A DNA stretch of 64,000 bases from Streptomyces sp. NBC_01198 (GCF_036010485.1 NZ_CP108568.1:6224501-6288500); one strand, 5' to 3'. Shown: positions 37,986-46,421, counted from the stretch's first letter. Numbers and translations: made by a program. Notes: generated from the letters alone by a model not told the origin.

Positions 37986-37992
37986 CATCGGT

Positions 37993-38970
37993 ATGAATGA
38001 CTCCCGTGCCTCCGGCGCCATCGGCGTCGGACTTGCGACCGTCGCCGACGACGGCACCGTGCTCGACACCTGGTACCCCGCCCCGCAGCTCACCGCGGAG
38101 CCGGGCCCCGCGGGCACCGCGCGGCTGACCGCGGAGGAGGCCGCGCAGACCCTGGGGAGCGCGGCCCCGGCGGCGCTGGGTCCCGACCCGCGCCGCGGCG
38201 TCGAGGTGGTCGCCGTCAGGACCGCCGTCGGGTCCCTGGACGACAAGCCCCTCGACGCGCACGACGCGTATCTGCGGCTGCACCTGCTCAGCCACCGCCT
38301 GGTCCGCCCCAACGGGCAGAATCTGGAAGGCCTGTTCGGCGTGCTGGCGAACGTCGCCTGGACCTCGATCGGCCCGGTCCCGGTGGCGAACCTCGAAGCC
38401 GCCCGCCTCGCCGCCCGCGCCGAGGGCCTGCACCTCGCCGTCCACGGCGTCGACAAGTTCCCCCGGATGACGGACTACGTGGCACCGGCCGGCGTGCGGA
38501 TCGCCGACGCGGGCCGTGTCCGGCTCGGCGCGCACCTCGCCGCGGGCACCACGGTGATGCACGAGGGCTTCTGCAACTTCAACGCCGGCACCCTGGGCAC
38601 CTCCATGGTCGAAGGCCGCATCTCCCAGGGCGTGGTGATCGGCGACGGCTCCGACATCGGCGGCGGTGCCTCCATCATGGGCACGCTGTCCGGCGGCGGT
38701 ACGCAGATCGTCTCGGTCGGCGAACGCTGCCTGCTCGGCGCTGAGTCGGGCCTTGGCATCGCGCTCGGCGACGACTGCGTGGTCGAGGCCGGCCTCTACG
38801 TCACCGCGGGCACCCGGGTGACGCTGCCCGACGGCCAGATCGTGAAGGCCGTCGAACTGTCCGGCGCGGACAACCTGCTCTTCCGCCGCAACTCCACCAC
38901 CGGCAAGGTGGAGGTCCTGCAGCGCACCGGTTCCTGGGGCGGCCTGAACGCGGTGCTGCACCACAACTGA
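37993..38970 (+). CDS. dapD: 2,3,4,5-tetrahydropyridine-2,6-dicarboxylate N-succinyltransferase
   Basis: A 325-residue actinobacterial DapD: succinylates tetrahydrodipicolinate in diaminopimelate/lysine synthesis. An N-terminal alpha/beta domain is followed by a left-handed beta-helix of hexapeptide repeats (VRIADAGRVRLGAHLAAGTTVMHEGFCNFNAGTLG, ISQGVVIGDGSDIGGGASIMG). ATG 37993 is chosen from the family start and the leaderless promoter. Monocistronic by context: upstream DUF2264, downstream convergent gene. Confidence 0.95.
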   Translation: MNDSRASGAIGVGLATVADDGTVLDTWYPAPQLTAEPGPAGTARLTAEEAAQTLGSAAPAALGPDPRRGVEVVAVRTAVGSLDDKPLDAHDAYLRLHLLSHRLVRPNGQNLEGLFGVLANVAWTSIGPVPVANLEAARLAARAEGLHLAVHGVDKFPRMTDYVAPAGVRIADAGRVRLGAHLAAGTTVMHEGFCNFNAGTLGTSMVEGRISQGVVIGDGSDIGGGASIMGTLSGGGTQIVSVGERCLLGAESGLGIALGDDCVVEAGLYVTAGTRVTLPDGQIVKAVELSGADNLLFRRNSTTGKVEVLQRTGSWGGLNAVLHHN

Positions 38971-39034
38971 CCGGCGGCGGGCCCCGGGGCGCGACCGCGG
39001 CCGCCCCCGGGGGGTCGCAGGGCGTGGGCGGGTC

Positions 39035-40330
39035 TTACCGGCGGCGGGCCCCGCCGCGCAGCGAGGAGACGACGAGGCGGCCGTAGCGCGTGGTGAGCGC
39101 CGCGGCGGTCGCGGCGAACGACGCGGTGAGGGCCAGCGCCAGGTGCCACGGATGCGAGTCGCCGAGCACCTGCAGGATGGACAGCGCGGTGCCCAGCGGC
39201 AGCCCCAGCACCGTCAGCACGCCGAGCGCGCCCGCGATCTGCTGGCTCTCCTGCGTCTGCGCCAGCCGCGCGTAGTCCGCCGCCTCCCCGAGGATCTGCT
39301 CGAAGCGCTCCGGGAGCCGGTGCTTGTCCTGAAAGGCCAGCAGCAGGTCGTTGGCCGGGCCGTGCGCGCTGAGGTGTTCGCGCCAGTACGTACTGCGGAA
39401 CAGCGCGATGCGCTGTTCGAGCGCGGCGACCCGGCGCGCGAGACCCGGCCCCTCGAAGACGGCGGACAGGTCGTCGGTGAGCTCGTCGATGTGATGGCGC
39501 TGCACCGTGCCGAGCAGCAGCGCGTCCAGGTAGACCGTACGGGCGTTGTACTCGGCCCAGTCGTAGAAGTCGCCCGCGCCGGTGTCGGCCCGGTGGCCGA
39601 GGAAGGCGGCGCCCTGGCGGAGCACCAGCGCGCTCCAGTCCGCCGATATCCGCCGGACCTCGGCGCGCGCCTCCGGTACCGACTCCGGGCCGAGCGGGAT
39701 GTCGTCCGGCACCGAACGGGACGCCAGCGACCGCAGGAACTCGTCGGCCGCCGCCCCGACTTCCCCCGTCTCCGCGTCCCGCAGCGCGAGTGCGCCGAGG
39801 TCTGCGCCGGGCGTCAGGAAGGCCACGGTGTACGGGCGGGACAGGGCGAACGGTGCGGCGGGCACGGCGGTGTCGGCGACACCGTCGAGGAGCGCGGCCG
39901 GGGCCATCGCCCCGGTGAGCGGATCGGGCTGCCCGGCCTGCCGCCGGTGGCTGACCGACCGCAGCAACGGCAGCATCGGGGTGCCGCCCGCGACGGTGAA
40001 GTGCATTACGGCGAGCGCCTGTTGGGTGTTCCTGGCGGTGGGGGTGCGCAGCAGCTCCATGCCGTCGAGCCCCAGCGGTCCCTCCGTACGTGCGGTACGC
40101 AGGTGCCAGCGGCGGTCGTACAGCGCGCGGGCGGCGGCGGGGGTGAACAGCCCCCGCCTGCCCGCCGCGTCCGCGACCCGCGCTCCCACCGCGAACGGCA
40201 GGGGTCCTGCCGGCCAGGGCGGGTCCGCCGCCAGTGCCACGGGCAGCAGCACGGTGACGTGCTGCCGCGTGCCGATTGCGGCTCCTTGCGCCTCGGACGC
40301 GCGCCGCCGTGCTTCCCCCACCCCGTTCAT
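39035..40330 (-). CDS. CorA-like two-TM protein of unknown function
   Basis: A 431-residue protein without a family I can name. Residues 1-330 are soluble with mixed fold, then a long helical region (DELTDDLSAVFEGPGLARRVAALEQRIALF..) leads to two C-terminal membrane helices (QIAGALGVLTVLGLPLGTALSILQVLG and WHLALALTASFAATAAALTT) and a short basic tail. This is the topology of CorA Mg2+ channels, and LTVLGLPLGT resembles CorA TM1, but the GMN signature is absent (VLGDSHP at that place). It could be a CorA-fold transporter variant or a membrane sensor. Monocistronic; a dispersed repeat lies upstream. Confidence 0.7.
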   Translation of the reverse strand: MNGVGEARRRASEAQGAAIGTRQHVTVLLPVALAADPPWPAGPLPFAVGARVADAAGRRGLFTPAAARALYDRRWHLRTARTEGPLGLDGMELLRTPTARNTQQALAVMHFTVAGGTPMLPLLRSVSHRRQAGQPDPLTGAMAPAALLDGVADTAVPAAPFALSRPYTVAFLTPGADLGALALRDAETGEVGAAADEFLRSLASRSVPDDIPLGPESVPEARAEVRRISADWSALVLRQGAAFLGHRADTGAGDFYDWAEYNARTVYLDALLLGTVQRHHIDELTDDLSAVFEGPGLARRVAALEQRIALFRSTYWREHLSAHGPANDLLLAFQDKHRLPERFEQILGEAADYARLAQTQESQQIAGALGVLTVLGLPLGTALSILQVLGDSHPWHLALALTASFAATAAALTTRYGRLVVSSLRGGARRR

Positions 40331-40378
40331 CCCACCACCGTGCGTCCTGTGCGGACGCGCCGCAAGGGGGTGCCCCCC

Positions 40379-40477
40379 AGGGGCGGGGCTGTGCGCTCAC
40401 CGGTCCGGCGGTGCTGTTGCTGTCGTTGCCGGACCACCGGTGGGTGCGTGGCTGGTCCCGCAGTTCCCCGCGCCCCT
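40379..40477 (+). repeat. composite intergenic repeat, cluster 2
   Basis: The 340-base gap 40331-40670 has no gene. It contains CTGTTGCTG (from 40413), GGACCACCGG(TGGG) and the arm CCCGCAGTTCCCCGCGCCCC (40457-40476), in the same order as in the gaps at 24453 and 45186. A degenerate opposing arm CAGGGGCGGGGCTGTGCG starts at 40379. Confidence 0.8.
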
Positions 40478-40670
40478 GTCGGGCGCCCCCTTGCGGAGGG
40501 GGACCGCACAGGCACCGCGCCCGGCGGATGCGCACCCCGTGCGCAGGGACCGGCCAGGCGCCGGGGCGAGCGGGAGAGCAGCGCCCCGCCGGGAGGGCCT
40601 ACGCTGAGTACGCGCGGTGGCGCGGTCCGCCGCCGTAGTCGAGCCCGAACGCCGAATGGGAGCTGTCCCG

Positions 40671-42167
40671 ATGTCCGCAAGTCCTCTCGTCCTGCCGCCC
40701 GTCCGGCTGCTTCCCGTGGACGACCTGGCACAACTGGCCCTGGCCGTGCCGCTGCTCGACCGCGCGTTGCGGCTGGCCCGGTGGGCGGCGCCGGTACGCG
40801 TGGTGGACGCCATGGGGGAGCTGCTCGACGCCGACCTGGTGGCCGCCGCGGAGGAGCTGGGGCTGGCGGCAGGCGAGGCGGAGGACGAGGACGGCCTCGG
40901 CGAGACCGCCCAGGCGTGGGCCGTCGCCGTGGACACCGGGCTGGTCGAGCTGGAGATCGAGGAGGAGGCCGAGGAGTCCACCCCGCCGGGCGAGGCGGCC
41001 GGCCGGGCCGTGCCGGGGGAGGCCTACGAGCGGGTCACGGCGGGGGCGCCGCAGGACGTGCTGGAGGTGTGGCTCGCCGCGGCCGAGGCCGCGCTGGCCG
41101 AGGCGGCGTCGCCGGACATCGAGCACCTGCGGGACGTCATGGACGACGGCGACGTGCCTGGCGCGGACGAGCACGACTGGGACCCGGACGAGGAAGCCGA
41201 GTTCCTGGACACCGCGCTGGCCAACCTCTACACCCTGATGGCCCTGGACGACGCCACCGAGACCAGCCAGGGCGCGGTCCCGCTCCCGGTGCTCGCGGCC
41301 TCGCTCGTGGTGCCGGACGAGATGGAGCAGCCCAGCGACGCGGTGCTCGAAGAGGTCACCGAGGTGATGATGCGGCTCGACGACCACTTCCGGCTGCTCG
41401 CGCCGTCCGGGCTGCTGGACTACCAGCCGGTGGACGAGGCGCTGATCGAGGAGGACGAGGCGGCGGGCGCGCCGGAGCCGGGCGAGGAGCTGGACCCGGA
41501 CGAGATCTCCCGCTACGGCCTGGTGCGGCTCACCCCGCTCGGCGTGCACGGCCTGCGTGAACTGCTGGTCGACGCCGGCGCGTCGGCCCCGCTGGTGGGC
41601 GACCTCGCGGGCGCCACCGGCACCGAACTGCTGGACGCGCTGGCCGGCTATCCCGACCAGGCGGCCCGCACCGAGGCCGAGTTGTGGCTCAAGGACCGCA
41701 AACCGGTCGACGCGGCGCGGGAGTTGCTGGCGGCGGCTCGCGGTGACGACGAGGCGGCACCGGGCCGCCGGCTGATGTGCCAGCAGACCCTGACCCTGGT
41801 GGGCGCCGAGGCCGAACCCGCGTTGCGCGAGGTGCTCGACGACCGGCAACTCGGCGGTCTCGCCCGGGTGTGGCTCACCGAGAGCGGCGCGTCCGACGTG
41901 CCGACGCCCGACGCGGACATGATCTTCTGGCTGACCATCGACACGCTGGCCGCCCAGCTCGCCGCCGACGACGACACGGAGCTGCTGTCGGACCTGGTGC
42001 GCGACCTGGTCGCCCGGCACGACGGCTTCTTCGACGCGGCCTGGCGGGTGGAGCACCCGGCGACCGCCGACGTGCTGGAGGCGATGGGCCGCCTGCACCC
42101 GGACCGCAGGGCCGCCAAGGACGCCCGCAAGGCCGCCTTCAAGGCGCGGTCCCGCGACGGGGCCTGA
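40671..42167 (+). CDS. acidic hypothetical protein
   Basis: A 498-residue acidic cytoplasmic protein that I cannot place in a named family. The N-terminal 30 residues are Leu/Pro-rich (SPLVLPPVRLLPVDDLAQLALAVPLLDRALRLARW), residues 80-200 contain acidic runs (EIEEEAEES, DPDEEAEFLD), and the C terminus has helical-repeat character (LLDALAGYPDQAARTEAELWL, EAEPALREVLDDRQLGGLARVWL), suggesting an alpha-solenoid. It ends basic (DARKAAFKARSRDG). ATG 40671 has GGGAG 8 bases upstream; upstream GTG 40617 and ATG 40656 are alternatives. No enzymatic motif seen. Confidence 0.75.
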   Translation: MSASPLVLPPVRLLPVDDLAQLALAVPLLDRALRLARWAAPVRVVDAMGELLDADLVAAAEELGLAAGEAEDEDGLGETAQAWAVAVDTGLVELEIEEEAEESTPPGEAAGRAVPGEAYERVTAGAPQDVLEVWLAAAEAALAEAASPDIEHLRDVMDDGDVPGADEHDWDPDEEAEFLDTALANLYTLMALDDATETSQGAVPLPVLAASLVVPDEMEQPSDAVLEEVTEVMMRLDDHFRLLAPSGLLDYQPVDEALIEEDEAAGAPEPGEELDPDEISRYGLVRLTPLGVHGLRELLVDAGASAPLVGDLAGATGTELLDALAGYPDQAARTEAELWLKDRKPVDAARELLAAARGDDEAAPGRRLMCQQTLTLVGAEAEPALREVLDDRQLGGLARVWLTESGASDVPTPDADMIFWLTIDTLAAQLAADDDTELLSDLVRDLVARHDGFFDAAWRVEHPATADVLEAMGRLHPDRRAAKDARKAAFKARSRDGA

Positions 42168-42182
42168 GCGGACGCGAGGGCC

Positions 42183-42215
42183 GGGGCGGGCCGGGCGCAC
42201 GGCCCGGGCCGCCCC
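42183..42215. terminator. bidirectional terminator hairpin
   Basis: GGGGCGGGCCGGGC (42183-42196) pairs with GCCCGGGCCGCCCC (42202-42215) with one mismatch and a 5-base loop, in the gap between two convergent genes. Confidence 0.75.
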
Positions 42216-42337
42216 GCCGTCACCGGCCCCCGGCGCCCGCAGACCGCCCGCGGCCAGGCACGGCACGCGGCGACGCCCGCCCCGGAGTACGCCCCCCGGG
42301 GCGGGCAGCCGTATCGTTTCCGCGGCCCTCCGCCGGC

Positions 42338-42982
42338 TCAGCAGCCGTTGAGTATCGAGCTGAGCGCCGACTTCTCCGCGCTGTCCACGCTCAGCCCGTA
42401 GTAGTGCTTGACCTGCACCCAGGCGCGCGCGTACGTGCACTGGTAGGACGCGCGGGGCAGCCACTCGGCGGGGTCGTCGTCGCCCTTGGAACGGTTGGCC
42501 GACGCCGACACCGCGAGCAGCTGCGGCCGGGTCACGTCGTTGGCGAAGCCCTGCCGTTGCGCGGTCGTCCACGCCCACGCGCCGGAGTCCCACGCCTCCG
42601 ACAGCGGCACGAGGTGGTCGATGTCGAAGGTCGACGGGTTGGTGGTGGTCACCCCGTCGTAGACGCTGCTCCAGTTGCCCGAGGTGGACTTGCACGAGCT
42701 GTCGGTCACCACGCTGCTGCCGTCGCGCTTGAGCACGTACTCGCGGGTGTCGCAGGTCCCGGAGATGGTGATCCAGGTCGGGAACAGGTCGCGGTCGTAG
42801 GTGGAGGCGTGGGTCTCGGCGGTCGCCGTCATCCCCGACAGGTAACTGCGGGCGGTGGAGGCGGCGATGGGGGTGGGCAGCGCGGCCTGCGCGGTGCCGC
42901 TTCCGGCCAGCAGGGCGGTGGCGGCGAGCGCGGCGGCGCCGGCGACTGAGCCTATTCGGTACGCGAGAGGGTTCTTGGCCAT
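42338..42982 (-). CDS. secreted HNH endonuclease family protein (DUF1524/GmrSD-type)
   Basis: A 214-residue exported nuclease-like protein. A Sec signal peptide (hydrophobic SVAGAAALAATALLAGSGTAQA, cleavage near residue 33) precedes a DUF1524-type HNH fold: FDIDHLVPLSEAWDSGA with D122/H123, then FANDVTRPQLLAVSASANRSKGDDDPAEWLP with N149, N163 and K166. Cys78/Cys97 and C182/C214 may form disulfides. Probable secreted nuclease for scavenging DNA or for competition. No immunity gene next to it. ATG start with a GGGAG-like site (GGGAGCGCTCAGCC). Confidence 0.9.
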   Translation of the reverse strand: MAKNPLAYRIGSVAGAAALAATALLAGSGTAQAALPTPIAASTARSYLSGMTATAETHASTYDRDLFPTWITISGTCDTREYVLKRDGSSVVTDSSCKSTSGNWSSVYDGVTTTNPSTFDIDHLVPLSEAWDSGAWAWTTAQRQGFANDVTRPQLLAVSASANRSKGDDDPAEWLPRASYQCTYARAWVQVKHYYGLSVDSAEKSALSSILNGC

Positions 42983-43050
42983 GGCTGAGCGCTCCCGTGG
43001 CTAGGGGTGGGGGAGATACGGGCGTGCTCGACCAGGGTCCCGGCCAACGG

Positions 43051-43066
43051 GTCTATGCGGGTAGAC
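43051..43066. promoter_or_regulatory. GTCTA-N6-TAGAC palindrome upstream of the nuclease gene
   Basis: Perfect 5+6+5 inverted repeat 69 bases upstream of the HNH gene start, next to an AT-rich stretch (GGTAAAATTTAGATG) unusual in this DNA. Likely the nuclease promoter/operator; no -10 fully matches TANNNT. Confidence 0.4.
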
Positions 43067-43128
43067 GGGCAGCGGTAAAATTTAGATGACCATGACATGG
43101 CGGCCGGGCGCGGTGCGCGGGCAGCACA

Positions 43129-43160
43129 ACGGCCCGGCCCCGCAAGGGAGTCCGGGCCGT
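43129..43160 (-). terminator. hairpin downstream of TerD gene
   Basis: ACGGCCCGG (43129-43137) and CCGGGCCGT (43152-43160) are perfect complements with a 14-base loop, 23 bases past the TerD stop on the minus strand. Confidence 0.6.
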
Positions 43161-43182
43161 CGCGGGCCGGTGTGACGCGGCC

Positions 43183-44391
43183 TCAGAGAGCGGCTGCCCC
43201 CGGCTTGACCAGGGACTTCGCCGTGCGGGCGTCCACGAAGGAGCCCAGCGCGGTCATCTCCCACTCGCCGGAGAACTGCTTGATCAACTTGGCCATCAGC
43301 ACACCTGTGCGGGCCTCACCGCTGGTGAGGTCAAAGCGCACCAGCTCCTCGCCGGAAGCCGCGTCCAGCAGGCGGCAGTACGCCTTCGCGACCTTGTTGA
43401 ACTTCTGCCCCGAGTAGGAGTTGACGGTGAAGAGCAGCCCGGTGGCCTCCGGCGGCAGCCCGCCGAGGTGGACGGTGATCGACTCGTCGTCGCCCGAGCC
43501 GTCGCCGGTGAGGTTGTCGCCGGAGTGCTGGATCGCGCCGTTCAGGATGCTGAGCCGGCCGAAGTAGCAGGTCTCCAGGTGGTTGCGCTGCGGGCCGTAG
43601 ACGATCACCGACGCGTCCAGGTCGATGTCCCGGCCGCCGTAGGCGGGCTCCCAGCCCAGCCCCATGCGTACCGAGGACAGCAGCGGCTTGCCGCCCTTGA
43701 CCAGCGACACCGTCTCGTTCTTCCGCAGGTTGACCCGGCCCTTGTCCAGGTTGATCCGGCCGGGCGCGGCGGGCGGCGCGGCCGGGGCGGCGGGTGCGGC
43801 GGCCGGCGGGGGCGGCAGGTGTGTGGCGGCGGGGCCGGACGGCGGGGCGGGCTGCGGCGCGGCCTGCGGTGCGGCGGCGGGCGCGGCGGGCTCGTCGACG
43901 TTCACCCCGAAGTCGGTGGCGATCCCCGCGAGGCCGTTGGCGTATCCCTGCCCGACCGCGCGGACCTTCCAGGCGCCGCCCCTGCGGTAGACCTCGACCA
44001 CCACCAGGGCGGTCTCCGGGCCGAGCCCGGCCGGCGTGAAGGTGGCGAGCACCGAACCGTCGTCGGCGTTGCGCACGGTGGCGGTCGGCGTCGTCCCGGC
44101 GAAGGGGCCGCCGCCGTCCAGGCTCGCCGTCACCACGATCTTCTCGACACCGGCGGGCACCGCCTCGGTGTCCACCGTGATGGCGTCCGGGCCCGACCCG
44201 CCGCCCGAGCGGTGGGTCACCCCCGGGCCGCCCTGCGGCTGGTTGTAGAAGACGAAGTCGTCGTCGGAGCGCACCTTGCCGTCGGCGGTCAGGAGCAGGC
44301 CCGACACGTCGAGCCGCACCGGTGCGGCCACGTCGACGGCCACACGGGGAACGGACAGCGGCACATTCGAGCCAGGCGTCATAGCGGTCAT
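43183..44391 (-). CDS. double TerD-domain protein
   Basis: A 402-residue cytoplasmic protein with two TerD-type calcium-binding stress domains joined by a Pro/Ala-rich linker. Domain 1 about 1-168 (PLSVPRVAVDVAAPVRLDVSGLLL; DDDFVFYNQP; DLGVN-like DFGVNVDEP); linker about 168-215; domain 2 about 216-395 (GQKFNKVAKAYCRLLDAASGEELVRFDLTSGE; MAKLIKQFSGEWEMTALG). Acidic loops (GRDIDLDASV, SGDDESI) are the expected Ca2+ sites. The family is linked to tellurite/stress resistance and, in streptomycetes, to development. Start could be ATG 44391 or ATG 44382. Preceded on the same strand by a hydrolase gene. Confidence 0.9.
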   Translation of the reverse strand: MTAMTPGSNVPLSVPRVAVDVAAPVRLDVSGLLLTADGKVRSDDDFVFYNQPQGGPGVTHRSGGGSGPDAITVDTEAVPAGVEKIVVTASLDGGGPFAGTTPTATVRNADDGSVLATFTPAGLGPETALVVVEVYRRGGAWKVRAVGQGYANGLAGIATDFGVNVDEPAAPAAAPQAAPQPAPPSGPAATHLPPPPAAAPAAPAAPPAAPGRINLDKGRVNLRKNETVSLVKGGKPLLSSVRMGLGWEPAYGGRDIDLDASVIVYGPQRNHLETCYFGRLSILNGAIQHSGDNLTGDGSGDDESITVHLGGLPPEATGLLFTVNSYSGQKFNKVAKAYCRLLDAASGEELVRFDLTSGEARTGVLMAKLIKQFSGEWEMTALGSFVDARTAKSLVKPGAAAL

Positions 44392-44426
44392 GTCCGGCTA
44401 ACGACCGACTCCGCTTTGCGGTTCCA

Positions 44427-45107
44427 TTACCCGGCCGCCCGAGGGACGGCCCGCAACTCCAGCCCGTCCGGGGACCCCGCGGGCAGCGCGAACGCCGAGG
44501 CGGCCTCCGGCGGGAGCGGGCGCAGACCGAGCAGGCCGTGCACCGCGGCGGCGGTCAGCGCGTGCCACAGCCCCGCGTGCCGCAGCATCGCGTGGTCCCC
44601 GCCGGGCACCAGGAACCGGCACACCTGCGCGCCCGCGGCCCGCGCGCGGATCGCCGTCAGCAGCGACTCCCGCGGGGAGGTGATCCGGTCGGCCGCCGCG
44701 TGCACGAGGACCAGCCGGCCGCCGGCCAGCTGGTCGACCGGGTCCTCGGGCGGGCACCACGGGGCGAGGGCGACGACGCCCACGACGCCGGGCTCCGCCG
44801 CGATCCGCAACGCGGCCCTGGCGCCCATCGAATGGCCGACCAGCACGGTCGGCAGGCCGCCGGTGCGGTGCCGCAGCGCGGCCAGGGCCGCGGCGGCGTC
44901 CTGCGCGGGGTCGGCGCGGTCGCCGTTCCACCCGCGGTGCCGGTACCGGGCCTCCGCGACCGCCACGCTGCCGTCCGCGACGGCCTTCACGAACGGCCGC
45001 ATGCGCCTGGACGGCGGGTTCAGCCACGAGGGCCGCCGCATGCCCTTCTCGGCGCCACCGTGCAACAGCAGCACGGCGCCCTCGGCGGCGGGCGCCGCCT
45101 CGCGCAT
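44427..45107 (-). CDS. alpha/beta-fold hydrolase
   Basis: A 226-residue alpha/beta hydrolase. Oxyanion motif LLLHGGAEKG, nucleophile elbow GHSMGARAA (S93), catalytic D140 (HAAADRITSP) and H172 (PGGDHAML). A small, lid-poor enzyme of the dienelactone/peptidase-like group; substrate unknown. ATG 45107 is used; GTG 45110 directly before is equal in merit, and longer versions read into the repeat-rich gap. 35 bases before the TerD gene on the same strand. Confidence 0.85.
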   Translation of the reverse strand: MREAAPAAEGAVLLLHGGAEKGMRRPSWLNPPSRRMRPFVKAVADGSVAVAEARYRHRGWNGDRADPAQDAAAALAALRHRTGGLPTVLVGHSMGARAALRIAAEPGVVGVVALAPWCPPEDPVDQLAGGRLVLVHAAADRITSPRESLLTAIRARAAGAQVCRFLVPGGDHAMLRHAGLWHALTAAAVHGLLGLRPLPPEAASAFALPAGSPDGLELRAVPRAAG

Positions 45108-45185
45108 CACAATCCGGGGGTCCACCCCCGTACGATCCCACGCCGTCCCCTCCGGGGGGCTCCCCCCGCCGACCCGAGGGGGTCC

Positions 45186-45413
45186 TTGCTGCCATCCACG
45201 GACCACCGGCCGGTGGGTGGTTGCGCGCGCAGTTCCCCGCGCCCCTGGTGGTTGCCCTCTGCGGCTGGGCCGAGCCCCACAGGGGCGCGGGGAACGGCGC
45301 GACCAGCCGTCGACGGGCTGCATGTCGTCACCGGCCGGAAGGGGCTGTTGCTGCCATCCCCGGACCACCGGCCGGTGGGTGGTCGCGCGCGCGGTGGTTG
45401 CTCGCGCCCCTGG
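45186..45413 (+). repeat. composite intergenic repeat, cluster 3 (two copies)
   Basis: The 329-base gap 45108-45436 has no gene. Two direct copies of TTGCTGCCATCC-x-CGGACCACCGGC-CGGTGGGTGGT lie at 45186-45222 and 45348-45384. The first ends in the arm GCGCAGTTCCCCGCGCCCCT; the second is decayed at that end (GCGCGGTGGTTGCTCGCGCCCCTG). An opposing arm ACAGGGGCGCGGGGAACGGC sits between them (from 45279). Confidence 0.85.
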
Positions 45414-45436
45414 GAGGGGGGCTGGGGTCGGGGAGG

Positions 45437-46246
45437 TCAGTGGGGCCAGCGCGGGGGGGACGTGCAGAAGGCGCCTCCCAGGTTGGCGTGGGCCGGGTTG
45501 GCCGGGTCGAGGGGGCCCTGGGCGGCGAGGAGGGCGGGGGCGAAGACCTCGGAGTCGTCCTGGGGTTCGTATCCCAGGGCTCGGGCGGGGCCGAGGTCCC
45601 ACCACAGCCGCGTGTTGGCCGAGCTGCCGTAGACCACCGTGTGCCCGGTGACCTTCGCGGTGAGCGCCGCGTGGAGGAGGCGTGCCCCGTCCGCCGGGCT
45701 CATCCAGACCGACAGCATCCGGACCGTGGTGGGTTCGGGGAAGCACGACCCGATCCGGATCGACACCGTGGCGATCCCGTGCAGGTCCGCGTACAGCTGC
45801 GCCAGATCCTCACCGAAGCACTTCGACAGCCCGTAGTACGTGTCCGGCCGTCGCGGCGTGTCCACCGGGATGAGCGGGTCGTCGCCCTGCGGGCGCGGGG
45901 TGAAGCCGACCGCGTGGTTGCTGGACGCGAAGACGATCCGCCGCACCCCTTCCTCCCGCGCGGCCTCGTAGAGGTTGTACGTGCCCTCGATGTTGGCCCG
46001 CAGGATCTTCTCGAAGGTGGACTCCAGGGAGATGCCCGCCAGGTGGACGACCGCGTCGACGCCGCGTACGGCGGCGCGCAGCGCCTCGCGGTCGGCGAGG
46101 TCCGCGGTGATCGCGTCGGGCTCGCCGTCGATCGGCACCAGGTCGAGGAGCCGCAGCCGGTAGCCGTAGGACGGCAGCAGTGCGCGCATGAGGGTGCCGA
46201 GACCGCCGGCGGCGCCGGTGAGCAGAATGGTGCGGGGAGTGGGCAT
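45437..46246 (-). CDS. udh: uronate dehydrogenase (NAD-dependent)
   Basis: A 269-residue short-chain-type dehydrogenase closely matching bacterial uronate dehydrogenase: oxidises glucuronate/galacturonate to the aldarolactone with NAD+. Evidence: Rossmann TGAAGGLG (10-17), HLAGISLESTFEKILRANIEGTYNLYEAAR, FASSNHAVGF, catalytic Y138-x3-K142 in YYGLSKCFGE, and RIGSCFPEP...RMLSVWMSPAD. ATG with GGAGA. Divergent from kdgD across a 271-base region with the shared operator motif; first step of the oxidative uronate pathway. Confidence 0.88.
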   Translation of the reverse strand: MPTPRTILLTGAAGGLGTLMRALLPSYGYRLRLLDLVPIDGEPDAITADLADREALRAAVRGVDAVVHLAGISLESTFEKILRANIEGTYNLYEAAREEGVRRIVFASSNHAVGFTPRPQGDDPLIPVDTPRRPDTYYGLSKCFGEDLAQLYADLHGIATVSIRIGSCFPEPTTVRMLSVWMSPADGARLLHAALTAKVTGHTVVYGSSANTRLWWDLGPARALGYEPQDDSEVFAPALLAAQGPLDPANPAHANLGGAFCTSPPRWPH

Positions 46247-46361
46247 GGGCAGGTCTCCTCGGTCTCACCGGCCCCAGGGGGCCACTGGCATGACGTGCGC
46301 GGGCGGTCACCGCCGGGGCGGTGGGCCGGCGGGCGCCGTCGACGAGTATATCCGTGGCCCG

Positions 46362-46379
46362 CGTTCAGGTATGTGGACG
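46362..46379. promoter_or_regulatory. candidate IclR operator 1 (udh side)
   Basis: CGTTCAGGTATGTGGACG, 18 bp, conforms to CGTTCA-N9-ACG (arms CGTTC / GNACG). It lies 116 bases upstream of udh. The same pattern occurs upstream of kdgD and in the IclR/dehydrogenase gap. Confidence 0.55.
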
Positions 46380-46421
46380 CGCACGGCCGATCGCGGGCAC
46401 ATCTGACCTGTGCGCATCGTC

